64,000 nt of DNA from Sphingobacteriales bacterium JAD_PAG50586_3 (GCA_023213195.1 CP096135.1:2104842-2168841); one strand, 5' to 3'. Counted from the stretch's first letter, positions 33,544 through 46,815 are shown. The notes: generated from the sequence alone by a model not told the origin. Made by a program: numbers and translations.

Positions 33544-33556
33544 GTTCTTTGACATG
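33544..33556 (+). promoter_or_regulatory. boxA-like site before 23S
   Basis: GTTCTTTGACATG, the closest of the three to canonical boxA. It overlaps the 23S processing stem. Confidence 0.5.
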
Positions 33557-33580
33557 TTGAAAGAAAATATAGAGTTAACA
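33549..33580 (+). other. 5' half of the 23S processing stem
   Basis: TTGACATG...GAAAGAAAATATAG...GTTAACA is complementary, with small bulges, to 36448-36482 beyond the 23S 3' end. This is the expected RNase III stem that brings both ends of pre-23S together. Confidence 0.7.
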
Positions 33581-33612
33581 AGGTTCATTAACTAGCAATA
33601 GTTATGAACGAG

Positions 33613-36418
<2,806 letters not shown>

Positions 36419-36447
36419 AAGAATTTAAAAGCAATATTTAATCTGAT

Positions 36448-36482
36448 TGTTAACACTATATTTTCTTTCTTTATCATGTCAA
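36448..36482 (+). other. 3' half of the 23S processing stem
   Basis: TGTTAAC, TATATTTTCTTTC and CATGTCAA are the complement of 33549-33580. Confidence 0.7.
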
Positions 36483-36559
36483 TTTATTAGCGACAGCCAA
36501 GTGCATAGCATGTTGGTGAAGCAATCGACCAGCCATTACGCGCTGGAGATTAAAAGCTT

Positions 36560-36668
<109 letters not shown>

Positions 36669-36678
36669 AAATTATTCA

Positions 36679-36710
36679 AAACCCCCTTAGTTTACTAAGG
36701 GGGTTTTTTG
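36679..36710 (+). terminator. rRNA operon terminator
   Basis: AACCCCCTTAG and CTAAGGGGGTT pair over a TTTA loop, followed by TTTTTTG. A classical intrinsic terminator. Confidence 0.95.
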
Positions 36711-37150
36711 TTTTATACCCTTTTCTTTAGTTCTCAGTTGGTGGTTCTTGGTAAATGGTTGCCTCAATTTCCGCGTATGCAGCACTACAAGCTCACCTGC
36801 AAAGCAGATGAGTGCTGATAATCTCACCAATCTCTTAGATGTATGATCTATATGTATTAGCCTTAAATGTATTTATTAATAGGTTTAATACCATTATGCT
36901 TTAGCATCCACTATTTCTTTGCGCACTCTGCGTATATCTCTGCGTGCTTTGCGGTTATGCCTAACTACTGATTAGCGGCTACAGATTATTTCTGGCTTTG
37001 TACTTTATGGTTAAGTTAGTTTGGATATGAGTAAGCTCTGTTTTATATCTAAAGACAGAATACTTACTACTATACCTCAGTGTACTTTGTGAAAAGCTTC
37101 GTGTATGTTTAGCTGGATGCTAAACTTAAATCCCTACGAATAACTAGCTA
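36711..37150. other. Intergenic region after the rRNA operon
   Basis: No gene is visible. At 36914-36958 a degenerate array of CTTTGCG/CTCTGCG heptamers is present, a low-complexity repeat type common between genes in this phylum. Confidence 0.6.
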
Positions 37151-38935
37151 TTAATAAGCCTCAATATATAAACCAACTCCAAATGGAATAAAGGTATCAG
37201 GCTTCTCGGCCATATAACCTATTCGTAAGGTATGTTCGCCCGATGATTTTGGACCCTTTATAATAATCTCCTGCTTTAGGGTGCTGTATAAATCGCACAT
37301 AAGCGGGGTTATATACGTTCCTTTCTCAGCATTATCCCATTTATAACCCAAACCCCGGCGTTGGTTTTTCATGCCACTATATAGCGGTGCGCCGGTATTG
37401 GTTAAAATAATGGTTAGCCTTAATTCCTGCCCAACATTTATGGTATTACTAATACCCGGAATATCATATTTAATCTTTAGTGGATCAAAAACCTGGGCGC
37501 TATCACTATTAGCCTCTACCCATGGTGCGGGTTGCATTTGCATATAGGCCGGGTTTAATGTGTTGATGTTGTGCAGCCAGCCATAGGCATCATATAAATA
37601 GTCTTCCTGTTTTAAATAGGTAAAAAATCATCAGCCAAAGTATTCTTAATAAATACCTGTTTGGTGTTCTCGGGTTCGTTTAAAGAGCTAAGCAATAAGG
37701 TTTCCATAGCCATAATCCAATCATGGCCGCGTTCTCTTGGGCTATTTATAATGCTGTAGTAATTCTCTGCCCTATAATATACCTTACCTGCTTTAAACTG
37801 CTTAGCGTTGGCCATTGCATCATCTAGCACATCATACCTATGCTTTACATGCATACCATATTTACCAGAGTAAAATAAGTGCCATAAGACTAAAACCAAC
37901 ACCCCGTATTGTAGTTTTTTGCCTGTTTGTAGTAAGTATGGAACGGCTAAAACACAAATAAACAGCGGGGCTATAAAAAGGTACCGTTCAAAAGGCTCGA
38001 AAGTATCGGGGTAGTGGGTGCCATATTTATAGGCTACAAGGCTAAAGTATCCAATTACAAAACCTGCAACTATGTATAAGTTAAGGAACTTCTTATTCTT
38101 AAATAGGTTATAAACCAATACACCCAGTAAAACAATTATGCCGGCATAGGCTTTTACCAAATCAATTATAGAACGTATGCTAAAGAACCGTTTAACAATC
38201 TCCACAGGTTTTAGCTGGTACTGGGCCACCTCCATAGACATTCTATTATAGCCCGTTAGCAACTGGTAGTTAACTAATACCAATACCAGTAGGCCAACAC
38301 CAAGTAATATAAACCTGCGTTGTTTAAGGTTATTGATATAGAAATAGCCAAATAATGTGGGCACTAACAGCAAGTACAGCGGGTGCGATAACAACACAAA
38401 CATGCTAACCATAAAGCTGGCAACATACCAAATAGTTTTATTCTTAGGCTCGTTTTGCCATAGCTAAGGCTAATAGGAACACAAAGGGAAAGGCTGTAAT
38501 AAGTTCTGATACGGGGTTGAAATAGTTCCAACGCAGGCCAAATACATAAGCTAATACAACACCCACACCATACATTGGTGCTTTTAGCACCCGGCTAAAC
38601 AGCAGGTACCAAATTAAAAACCATGCAAACTCGCCAATGCTAAAACCATACAGTACAACTTGTAATGGGGCATGCAGTTTAACCAATAGCAGTGGTAGCC
38701 ACTCTACAAATACCGATGAAGGCCTGTTATGTACAATATTGAAAGTTTCAAAGTTTATCACCTGAAACATATACCCTGCGGAGTCGCCGTAAATGCGCTC
38801 GTTTACAAATACAATAGAGAAGACAAATAAAACGGGCAGGGCAATAAACAGTACTACACGGTTATAAAACTTTTCGTTTTCATTTATCTTACCAATACCG
38901 TTTAATGCCATAATGCCTTTAGAGTAGATTGACAA
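37151..38935 (-). CDS. Multi-pass membrane protein of unknown function, frameshifted
   Basis: About 590 residues after repair. It has some ten hydrophobic helices, a conserved-looking luminal motif ERIYGDSAGYMF near residue 50 and RPSSVFVEWLPLL near 72, and a soluble beta-rich C-terminal domain ending PFGVGLYIEAY. The topology recalls glycosyltransferase C-type membrane enzymes, but I see no definite catalytic motif. One A is missing at 38453-38456 and one T (minus strand) at 37614-37616; both repairs give a continuous protein (AMAKNEPKNKT, LPILKQEDYLYD). Confidence 0.65.
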
Positions 38936-38976
38936 AGCTAATTGCTTTTTTCAAAAACCGCGTATGGGGTAAAATA

Positions 38977-39008
38977 TTGTTTTAATCTAATTAGCTTTTC
39001 TATATTTA
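38977..39008 (+). promoter_or_regulatory. Promoter-like site of the DUF1761 gene
   Basis: TTG (38977-38979), 21 bp, TATATTTA (39001-39008), one base off TAnnTTTG. The leader is about 22 bases. Confidence 0.4.
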
Positions 39009-39036
39009 CCCAAAATAACCTCTAAAAAATCTAACT

Positions 39037-39531
39037 ATGACACCATTTATTACGTCAGCTATTTCAGCACTAATACCGCTTATAATAGGCTTTGTATGGT
39101 ACCACCCTAAGGTATTTGGCAATGCCTGGATGAAGGCCAACGGCTTAACCGAAGAGAGCTTGAAGAAAGGAAACATGGCTGTTATATTTGGCCTAACCTA
39201 CCTGTTTAGCTTTATGCTAAGTTTTATGATGTTGGGTATTGTAAGGCACGAAATGGGCATGTTCTCTTTAGTTGTTGATGGGAGCAAAGAAGTTTCAGAC
39301 ATGGCTATGGCAATAGCCGCAGCAGTAGGCGACAGGTACAGCACCTTTAAACACGGTGCGCTACATGGTACTATTAGCGCTATATTCTTTGCGCTGCCTG
39401 TATTGGGTATAAATGCTTTGTTTGAACGTAAAGGTGGTAAATATATCTTTATTCACCTTGGCTACTGGATTGTTACGCTTGCCCTTATTGGCGGCATTAT
39501 GTGCCAGTTTACCCTGCTTGATGGTAAATAG
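39037..39531 (+). CDS. DUF1761 family membrane protein
   Basis: 164 residues with four hydrophobic segments: residues 5-23, about 48-66, about 108-124 and 138-158. The first carries GFVWYHPKVFGNAWM, characteristic of the DUF1761 family of small membrane proteins. Function is not known. The gene is intact and followed by a strong terminator. Confidence 0.8.
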   Translation: MTPFITSAISALIPLIIGFVWYHPKVFGNAWMKANGLTEESLKKGNMAVIFGLTYLFSFMLSFMMLGIVRHEMGMFSLVVDGSKEVSDMAMAIAAAVGDRYSTFKHGALHGTISAIFFALPVLGINALFERKGGKYIFIHLGYWIVTLALIGGIMCQFTLLDGK

Positions 39532-39546
39532 TTTTATTATACCCGG

Positions 39547-39590
39547 AAAAGAAAATCCCCCACGTTGTAAAACATGGGGGATTTTCTTTT
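39547..39590. terminator. Bidirectional terminator
   Basis: AAAAGAAAATCCCCCA (39547-39562) pairs with TGGGGGATTTTCTTTT (39575-39590) over a 12-base loop, between two convergent genes, with a T-tract on both strands. Confidence 0.9.
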
Positions 39591-39608
39591 TATAATTATC
39601 AACCTTAC

Positions 39609-39788
39609 TTAAAATTCTGTGTCTTCGTGGGGTATAAACGCTTCGGGGGCCGAGCTTTTGGTTAACTTTTTAGCCTTGCCTGCAACCTGTTTCATCTTTT
39701 TTGTGGGCTTGCTGGTTAGCAGCTCAGCAAAACTGAACGATTTGGGCTGGGCATTTTTTTCGTTTGTACGTTTAAACCTGCTTTTCAT
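39609..39788 (-). CDS. Small basic protein (59 aa)
   Basis: Starts at MKSRFKRTNEKNAQPKSF and is rich in Lys and Ser, without membrane helix or known domain. A perfect -7 box lies six bases upstream, so expression is likely and possibly leaderless. It shares its orientation with the adjacent yggS gene. Function is unknown. Confidence 0.6.
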   Translation of the reverse strand: MKSRFKRTNEKNAQPKSFSFAELLTSKPTKKMKQVAGKAKKLTKSSAPEAFIPHEDTEF

Positions 39789-39794
39789 TATATA

Positions 39795-39802
39795 CAAATA
39801 TA
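39795..39802 (-). promoter_or_regulatory. -7 box six bases before the small-protein ATG
   Basis: On the minus strand TATATTTG, then TATATA, then ATG. The spacing implies transcription starting at or near the start codon. Confidence 0.5.
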
Positions 39803-39833
39803 CAAAATTTCGATGGACTAACATCGAAAATTG

Positions 39834-40490
39834 TTATCGGTGCCCAAAAATATCGCTGCCTATGCGTATAAGCGTGCTGCCCTCGGAAATAGCCTCTTTA
39901 TAATCGCCACTCATACCCATTGATAGTTCTGTAAATTCCGGAAGGTTACATCCAGCCTTAACTTTATTAAATAAAGCGGCTAAATGACCAAACTCTTTTT
40001 GCACCTGTGCTTTATCATCAGTAAAAGTAGCCATGCCCATAAGTCCGTATAGGGCAATATTAGCCAACGGCTGTGTTTGTAAGGTATCTAACAGGGCAAA
40101 TAATTCAGCATCGTCCAACCCATACTTGGTATCCTCGTTAGCAATATACACCTGCAACAGGCAGGGGATAACGCGGTTGTTTTTAGCCGCCTCTTTGTCA
40201 ATAGCCTTTAGCAGTTCCAAACTATCTACTGAGTGGATAAGCGATACAAACGGTGCTATGTATTTAATCTTGTTGCTTTGCAGGTGGCCAATAAAATGCC
40301 ACTCAATATCTGTTGGCAATACAGTATGCTTATCGCGCATTTCAAGGGCTTTATTCTCGCCAAAAATACGTTGCCCACTATCATAGGCTTCTTGTAATAA
40401 CTCTACAGGTTTGGTTTTAGAAACCGCCACCAACCGTACGTTGCCGGGCAGTTTAGCCTTTATTGCCGCTATATTTTCTGCTATACTCAT
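39834..40490 (-). CDS. yggS: YggS family PLP-binding homeostasis protein
   Basis: 218 residues, intact. A TIM-barrel protein that holds pyridoxal phosphate on Lys in VAVSKTKP (near residue 25) and helps maintain PLP and amino-acid balance; it has no known catalytic activity. Family motifs: GENKALEM, WHFIGHLQSNKIK, LSMGMSGDYKEAI and STLIRIGSDIFG at the C-terminus. It is cytoplasmic and starts 18 bp after the stop of the upstream HExxH protein gene. Confidence 0.92.
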   Translation of the reverse strand: MSIAENIAAIKAKLPGNVRLVAVSKTKPVELLQEAYDSGQRIFGENKALEMRDKHTVLPTDIEWHFIGHLQSNKIKYIAPFVSLIHSVDSLELLKAIDKEAAKNNRVIPCLLQVYIANEDTKYGLDDAELFALLDTLQTQPLANIALYGLMGMATFTDDKAQVQKEFGHLAALFNKVKAGCNLPEFTELSMGMSGDYKEAISEGSTLIRIGSDIFGHR

Positions 40491-40508
40491 TATAGCACAA
40501 AATTACAG

Positions 40509-41753
40509 CTATTCTTTCCCCGTTTCAAAATCTATTAAATAAGGTTGTAGAGAAATGCCTTTCTCATTCCTCCAACCACCGCCTACCAATAGCTGGTAGT
40601 GTTTATTTGGTTCCATAGCAATTTCAAACAATGCTGATTTTCCATCGCTGCCGTAGCCTGTAAATTTGGTAATGCGTAGTACATGGTTTTCGCCCAGGGG
40701 CCCGTAATCAAAGTTGCGAAAGCGTTCGTCTATCTTTTCAGAAAAAGTAATGGTTAAGGTTGATAAGGTAGGGCTGATGTTTTTGCTGCCATTTTTAATA
40801 GAAACATTAGCCACCGTGGGCCTGCTTTTTTCGTAAGCCTGTTGCACATCTTTTATGGGTTTATTAAAGTAGCCCGACTCATCTATAAATTTCAGCAAGG
40901 CTTTGTCATCATTATAATCAAGCTCTATCATGTTTTTAATAGCCGCTTTTTTATCGGTGGCTTTGTTGTAATAGCTTTCGCAAATGGCATAGCCAACATA
41001 ATAGCCAAGATCGCGGGTGTTAAATTCATTATCAGCATTGCTGTATAGCCAAAAACCGTAAAAAGGGTTTAAAAATTGCTGCTCAAACACACTGCGGACT
41101 TTACTGGCATTAGCCTTGCCATAGGCAATAGCCGGTGTTGGCGATTGTTTGCCCGTTGCTGTTACGGTAACAAATTCTGCAACACCCTCCAACACACATT
41201 GGGCCAAAAGATGATTGCCAACAGTAGTTTTTTGCTGGGTATGCACATACTCGTGCACGTTTAAAAATACAATGTCTTTAATGGGGTTACTTTTAAAATA
41301 AGTGGCTAAATGGCTAAAGTTGGCAGGCAGTTCGCTAACAATGGTGGTACTATCGCCAAGGGCAATTTCGCTGCCTATAAGTACTATGTTATCAAGGGTT
41401 GTTCCACTGGTGCGCAGCGCGCCAACAGTAAAGTAAATAGTGGTGGCTTTTAGGCTAGGGTATATATCTTTTATTTTGGCGACATCATTGCTAATTACTT
41501 TGGCAAGCTGGTCTGCTTTAAGGGTATTTGCCCTTACCGATTGCCAAAAATTTGGGTAGTTTTTTATAGCCTCTACATACGATGTATCAATATACTCACG
41601 CGCCTGCATAATGGCTTTTAGCCCCGGTGTACCTTTGTCTATAAACAGTGTGTTTATTAGTTTATAATGTTCTGCGGTATCTGGCGTAGCCTTAATTTTA
41701 TCGTATGCATTCCAAAAGTTTGCAATGTCTGTAGTAACAATAGCCTTAGCCAT
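40509..41753 (-). CDS. Putative gluzincin-type metallopeptidase (HExxH)
   Basis: 414 residues. A metalloprotease-like motif HEYVH near residue 167 is followed about 20 residues later by LEGVAEFV, the order of a gluzincin zinc site. The C-terminal ~80 residues look like an Ig-like domain (VSIKNGSKNISPTLSTLTITFSEK, here cut to SPTLSTLTITFSEK). The annotated ATG lacks a signal peptide. In another frame just upstream, TTG at 41811 would encode a hydrophobic stretch (YLITLLMAGFIF), so a one-base error may hide a secretion signal. The family resembles DUF2268-type predicted proteases; substrate unknown. Confidence 0.65.
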   Translation of the reverse strand: MAKAIVTTDIANFWNAYDKIKATPDTAEHYKLINTLFIDKGTPGLKAIMQAREYIDTSYVEAIKNYPNFWQSVRANTLKADQLAKVISNDVAKIKDIYPSLKATTIYFTVGALRTSGTTLDNIVLIGSEIALGDSTTIVSELPANFSHLATYFKSNPIKDIVFLNVHEYVHTQQKTTVGNHLLAQCVLEGVAEFVTVTATGKQSPTPAIAYGKANASKVRSVFEQQFLNPFYGFWLYSNADNEFNTRDLGYYVGYAICESYYNKATDKKAAIKNMIELDYNDDKALLKFIDESGYFNKPIKDVQQAYEKSRPTVANVSIKNGSKNISPTLSTLTITFSEKIDERFRNFDYGPLGENHVLRITKFTGYGSDGKSALFEIAMEPNKHYQLLVGGGWRNEKGISLQPYLIDFETGKE

Positions 41754-41942
41754 TGGCTTTAAAAATAAAACCCGCCATTAGCAGGGTTATAAGGTATAAT
41801 GATAGTTTCAATTTATTATGCTTTGTTTTGGGGCCGCAATATATAACCCTTTTAAATTGTACGATATAGCTAATGAATATATGTTGTGCTTTTATTTATA
41901 ATTATACGTTACTTTGCCTTCATAAATTGTTAGTTATAACCC

Positions 41943-42758
41943 ATGTCGGTAAATAAAGAAGTTAAGCGCGTTACCACGCACGTATTACAGGAAATGAAAT
42001 TAAGGGGCGAAAAAATATCTATGCTCACGGCATACGATTTTTCTTTAGCCCGCATTATAGACCAGGCCGGTGTAGATGTTATACTGGTTGGCGACTCTGC
42101 ATCTAACGTTATGGCCGGGCACGAAACTACGCTGCCCATTACCTTAGACCAAATGATATACCACGCACAATCGGTTATACGCGCTGTAGGCCGGGCCTTT
42201 GTGGTGGTAGATTTACCTTTTGGTACCTACCAGGGCAACAGTAAAGAAGCCTTAAACTCTGCCATACGTATAATGAAGGAGACCGGAGCTCATGGTGTTA
42301 AGCTGGAGGGTGGCACCGAGGTGGTAGAATCTATAAACCGCATACTTACCGCAGGCATACCTGTTATGGGTCATTTGGGTTTAACACCGCAGTCTATTTA
42401 TAAGTTTGGAACCTACACGGTACGTGCCAAGGAAGAAATGGAAGCCCAAAAGCTTCGCGAAGATGCCCGTGCCCTACAAGAGGCCGGTTGCTTTGCCATT
42501 GTATTAGAAAAAATACCTGCTGCATTGGCTGCCGAGGTGGCTAAAGATGTGGCTATACCTGTTATAGGCATTGGTGCAGGAGGTGGTGTAGATGGTCAGG
42601 TACTTGTACTGCACGATATGTTGGGCATAAGCTACGAGTTTAAACCGCGTTTCCTGCGCCAGTACTTAAACCTGTACGAAGATATTCTTAACGCTACCAA
42701 AAGCTACATTACCGACGTTAAAAGCAAAGACTTCCCTAACGAGAAAGAGCAGTATTAA
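41943..42758 (+). CDS. panB: 3-methyl-2-oxobutanoate hydroxymethyltransferase
   Basis: Adds a hydroxymethyl group from methylene-tetrahydrofolate to ketoisovalerate, making ketopantoate for pantothenate and CoA. 271 residues, normal length and intact. Motifs: [12 protein letters not shown], the metal-site [27 protein letters not shown], and [18 protein letters not shown] with the catalytic region in the C-terminal half. It is cytoplasmic, monocistronic by context, with a terminator at 42836. Confidence 0.95.
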   Translation: MSVNKEVKRVTTHVLQEMKLRGEKISMLTAYDFSLARIIDQAGVDVILVGDSASNVMAGHETTLPITLDQMIYHAQSVIRAVGRAFVVVDLPFGTYQGNSKEALNSAIRIMKETGAHGVKLEGGTEVVESINRILTAGIPVMGHLGLTPQSIYKFGTYTVRAKEEMEAQKLREDARALQEAGCFAIVLEKIPAALAAEVAKDVAIPVIGIGAGGGVDGQVLVLHDMLGISYEFKPRFLRQYLNLYEDILNATKSYITDVKSKDFPNEKEQY

Positions 42759-42793
42759 TTAGTAGTCAGAGGTCAGTAATCAGTAGTCAGAAA
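42757..42793. repeat. Short AGTAGTCAG/AGTAATCAG tandem repeat
   Basis: Three imperfect copies of a 9-11 base unit just after panB. Low-complexity, with no visible function. Confidence 0.6.
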
Positions 42794-42835
42794 TATTCAC
42801 CAAACGATATTTCAATTGCTTAACAATACCCTATT

Positions 42836-42866
42836 AGAGCTACCCCTTTCGGGTGGCTCTTTTTAT
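42836..42866 (+). terminator. panB terminator
   Basis: AGAGCTACCC pairs with GGGTGGCTCT (one G-T pair) over a short loop, followed by TTTTTATTTT. Confidence 0.85.
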
Positions 42867-42986
42867 TTTAAGCTGAAAAAATTAATTGATAAAAACCCTA
42901 TTGTGCAAAACAACATGCTTTAATTAGTAGTTTTTGTATGATAGTTGCACGGTACTATGCCGGTTTATAAAACACCCGATTGCTTA

Positions 42987-44260
42987 ATGGAAATAGTATT
43001 CATATTTGTCCTGATGCTTGTAAATGGCTTTTTCTCCATGGCAGAAATTGCCTTGGTATCGGCCCGAAAGAGCCGCTTAGAAACATCTGCCAAAAAAGGG
43101 AGCAGTAGCGCAAAAGCGGCATTAGACCTTATAAACAAACCAAACAAACTATTATCAACGGTACAAATTGGTATTACACTTATAGGGCTGCTAACCGGTA
43201 TTTATAGCGGCGAAAATATAGTGGAAGACCTAACCCCGTTTATAGAGCGTATTGAGTCGTTACAGCCTTTTGCCCACGGTATTGCGGTTGTTGTAATCCT
43301 TGTTATAGTTACATTCTTCTCTTTAGTATTAGGCGAACTTGTGCCTAAACGCATTGGCCTTGCTAACCCCGAGGCTATTGCAAAAATTTCGGCAACGCCC
43401 ATCAAAATCATGTCTATTATTACAGCCCCATTTGTGTGGCTGCTTACGGGCACTACAGAGCTGTTGCTAAAAATATTCAGCATAAAACCTTCTATGGACA
43501 GCAAGGTTACCGAGGAGGAGATTAAGGCTATAGTGCAGGAGGGTGCCGAAACCGGCGAGGTGGAGCAAATAGAACAGGATATTGTAACCCGTGTTTTTAG
43601 CCTGGGCGACAGGAAGGTGGAAGCACTTATGACCTACCGCAAAAATGTAGTGTTTTTAAGTTTAGATGATGATGTAGAAACCATCAATAACATTGTAAAT
43701 AACGAGCTACATTCTGTTTACCCTGTTTACAAAACCGATAAGGATAACATAGAAGGGGTAGTGCTGTTAAAAGACCTATACGCCCACATACACAAGCCGG
43801 GTTTTAACCTGGCAAGCTACATGCACACGCCACAGTTTATTAACGAGCACCGCACTGCTTACGATGCGCTAGAGCTTTTAAAAAGACCAAAATACGCTAC
43901 AGTGTGGTGGTTGATGAAATAGGGCAAACACAGGGCATAATTACCATGAATGATATATTGGAGGCATTAGTGTCTGACGTGTCTGAACTGTATGCCGATG
44001 AGTACAAAATTGTAGAACGTGCAGATGGTTCGTGGCTGGTAGATGGGCATTACCCCTTCTACGATTTTCTGGTATACTTTGGTCTGGCCGATATTGCCGG
44101 GGACTACAGCAATTTCAGTACCGTTGCCGGCCTTGTGCTTAACCAGCTAAGCCACATACCCGCCGCGGGCGATACCCTAACGTGGATGGATTTTGAAATA
44201 GAAGTAATAGATATGGATGGTGCCCGCATAGATAAAATCATGCTTAAAAAGTTGGGGTAG
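42987..44260 (+). CDS. CorC/HlyC (DUF21-CBS) family membrane protein, frameshifted
   Basis: About 424 residues after repair. An N-terminal DUF21 membrane domain (VFIFVLMLVNGFFSMAEIAL, then three more helices) is followed by a pair of CBS domains and a C-terminal CorC_HlyC domain (GSWLVDGHYPFYDFL ... IDKIMLKKLG). Family members are linked to magnesium or other divalent-metal efflux. The join between 43922 and 43904 needs one T in the run at 43876-43879, giving LELFKKTKIRYSVVVDEIG. The start is uncertain: an in-frame ATG at 42945 also exists, but 42987 places the first helix at the N-terminus, as is usual. Confidence 0.85.
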
Positions 44261-44310
44261 GTGTGGGGCTTTCAGTATTTTTACGCTTCACTTAAAAGCA
44301 ATGCCCTTAA

Positions 44311-44886
44311 ATGAATACACATTCAATAATTGATTTTATTTCGGGCTTTGTAGATGTTGCTGCTGAAGAGTTGGAGGCAATGCATTCCCGCATTCATTTT
44401 CAATCATTAAAAAAGGGAGAATATTTTCAGCAACAGGATGAGGTACCGCAAAACATAGCCTTTATTATTACCGGCGCCGTGCGTATTTTTTATACTGATG
44501 AGAAAGGGAATGAACACTCATTATCATTCGCTTTTGAAAACCAGCCGCTGGTGGCTTTTGATAGTTTTGCAAACCAACTACCATCGCATATTGCGTGCGT
44601 GGCATTAGAGCCTACCAATATTATTTATACCAGCCACGAAGAGTTTTTTAGCTTTTTAGAAATGTACCCTAAGTACGAAATTTTGGTGCGTAATGTAATT
44701 AGCCAGCATCTTATTAAAGTGGGTGAACATGCCCGGCTGCTGCGTATAAACCCCGTGCGCGACCGTTACGAACAACTCTGCAAAAAGCAACCCGAATTAA
44801 TACAGCGCGTACCGCTAAAGCACATAGCGTCGTACATGGGCATGTCGCTGGAAACACTAAGCCGTGTGCGTGCCGGTAAGCTTTAA
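44311..44886 (+). CDS. Crp/Fnr family transcriptional regulator
   Basis: 191 residues. An N-terminal cyclic-nucleotide-binding-like beta-barrel (QSLKKGEYFQQQDEVPQNIA, FIITGAVRIFYTDEKGNEH) is followed by a winged helix-turn-helix, VPLKHIASYMGMSLETLSRVR. No Cys cluster is present, so it is not an FNR-type iron-sulfur sensor. It is the first gene before a P450, with a perfect operator half-site pair between them at 44902, suggesting local control. The inducing signal is unknown. Confidence 0.87.
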   Translation: MNTHSIIDFISGFVDVAAEELEAMHSRIHFQSLKKGEYFQQQDEVPQNIAFIITGAVRIFYTDEKGNEHSLSFAFENQPLVAFDSFANQLPSHIACVALEPTNIIYTSHEEFFSFLEMYPKYEILVRNVISQHLIKVGEHARLLRINPVRDRYEQLCKKQPELIQRVPLKHIASYMGMSLETLSRVRAGKL

Positions 44887-44901
44887 TATCTTCTGTATTA
44901 T

Positions 44902-44915
44902 TTGACCTACGTCAA
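44902..44915 (+). promoter_or_regulatory. Palindromic Crp/Fnr-type operator
   Basis: TTGACCTACGTCAA has perfect TTGAC/GTCAA arms over a 4-base centre, the shape bound by Crp/Fnr-family proteins. It lies 15 bp after the regulator stop and 58 bp before the P450 ATG. Confidence 0.6.
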
Positions 44916-44973
44916 CCTGTTGCCCCAATTTTTTGTAGTTGCTTTGCTGCTATATTTCAATTACAAGCAAGCC

Positions 44974-46310
44974 ATGGCAACCGATACCAAAAAATATCCC
45001 CCAAAAGTTACGTTTAAGTATTTTTTAGAGTTGATTAATAACACGTTTAGCGCGTTGAGCAAACTCTCTGGCGATTATCCTGATATTATGATGGGCGGCA
45101 TACCATTCAACAGGGTGTACCTTATAAACCACCCGCATATAATACAGCAAATACTACAAAAAATTATAAAAACTACCCTAAGTCAGACAGGTACGATGTG
45201 CTGGCACTGTTGCTGGGCAATGGCCTGGTTACCAACGGGGGCGATAGTTGGCATAAGCAGCGTACCATGATACAGCCTGCTTTTCACCGCGAAACCTTGA
45301 AAAGGATACACGATATAACCGTTGATTCTACTAATGAACTGATAACCGCCTGGAAAGCCAAAGAGGGCAGTGATATAAATTTTACGCGCGAAATGGCCGC
45401 CCTTACCATTGATATTGTTGCAAAATCGCTGTTTACTACAGATATAACAAACGATAACATACAAACCGTTTGGCACAATATAAATTACCTTAACGAGGCT
45501 GCCGACCATATGATTAGGGGATTGATACGTATTCCTGTATCAGTACCTATACCGCGCCACGTAAAAATGAAGAAATACATTGCTGAGCTGGATGCGATTA
45601 TATACGGCATTATAGACCGCCGCAAGCAGGAAAAAGACCCGCCTCACGACCTTTTGCAATTATTGCTTGAAGCCCGTTACGAAGACGGCACCGGCATGAC
45701 CGACCTGCAAATTCGCGATGAGGTAATGACCATTTTTGTTGCTGGGCACGAAACTACGGTCAACGCCCTGTCGTGGACCTGGTATTTACTTAAACAACAC
45801 GCAGCCGAAGAGCAAAAACTAAAAGAAGAATCTATACGGTTTGAAAACGCCAACCCTGCTTTTGAAGATATACCTACGCTTGCCGTTGGTAGAAATGTTA
45901 TGAACGAGAGTATGCGCCTGTACCCGCCTGTACCTATTGTTGGGCGCATAGCCGTGCAGCCCGACGAGGTTATGGGCTACCATATACCCACCAATGTGCA
46001 AATAGCCATAAACATTGCGGGTGTTCACCGCCACCCTTCCTTTTGGCCCAATCCAAACGATTTTATCCCCGAACGCTTTAGCAACTTTGATATGAAGGGT
46101 GACAACCGCTTTTTGTTTATGCCCTTTGGCGGCGGCCCCAGAATATGCATAGGCAACAACTTCGCCATGCTTGAGATGCAAATAATAAACGCCCTGCTAT
46201 CTGCCAAAGTTGATATGGAACTGGTAAGTACCAATGTTGTCCCCAAAGCTCTAATAACCCTAAAACCCGGCGATGGGGTGCTAATGAAGATTAAGGCGGT
46301 GAGGGTGTAA
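44974..46310 (+). CDS. Cytochrome P450, frameshifted
   Basis: Haem monooxygenase, about 445 residues after repair. I-helix AGHETT, K-helix ExxR as ESMR, and the haem-ligand loop FGGGPRICIG, with Cys as the fifth iron ligand. The break at 45158-45163 loses one A; repair gives QKNYKNYPKSDRYDVLALLLG. I start at the ATG at 44974; an open frame back to a TTG at 44902 would run through the operator. It belongs to the CYP class common in Bacteroidota; substrate unknown, lipid or terpenoid is only a guess. Confidence 0.88.
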
Positions 46311-46414
46311 TTGCTTTATAATTACGAGTATTAATTAGATTGGATTATACTCTCTTTAGCAGGGGCTAATCTCAGCATATAGCAATTCTAAGATTTAGAT
46401 AACTATAATAAAAC

Positions 46415-46815
46415 TTAAAACTGCTTTTCCAGAAGTTCAGCCAGGCTGTTTAGCAAGGTGTGTATGGGCTTTTGAGCCAGCATGCGGGTTACCATATTCA
46501 TATCGCCGTTAAAGCGGAATATAACCTCGGAGTGGGTGTCTGATGTGGGCTTAATGTCGGCCACTAGTCGGTAATCGCTGCCGCGGTATTCGGTAATGCA
46601 CACCAACACATCAGGAATTTCTTTTTCTCGTACCGTATTTTTAATTCGCCCAGGCTGCGTATGGTAAAGCTGCAGCTATCTTTATCGGCTTGCCAGTCAG
46701 AAACGCTTTTAGGCATCAGTTCGCCAAAGTTGCGCATATCGGCCAGGTAGTTAAAAACCTGCCCTGCGGGGGCATTAACTTCTGCCGTTTGTCCGTGGTA
46801 CTCTGTGTGCGACAT
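46415..46815 (-). CDS. SRPBCC/START-like protein, frameshifted
   Basis: About 133 residues after repair. A cytoplasmic helix-grip fold suited to bind a lipid or other hydrophobic ligand; N-terminus VNAPAGQVFNYLADMRNFGELMP. The A-run at 46622-46626 lacks one base; repair gives RYEKKEIPDVLVCITEYRG. It follows pyrE by 26 bp in the same direction, an arrangement that I recall from other Bacteroidota. Function unknown. Confidence 0.75.

Noticed and set aside
44902..44973. TTG start of the P450 at 44902
   Set aside because: It would place the start inside the palindromic operator; the ATG at 44974 gives a more normal N-terminus.
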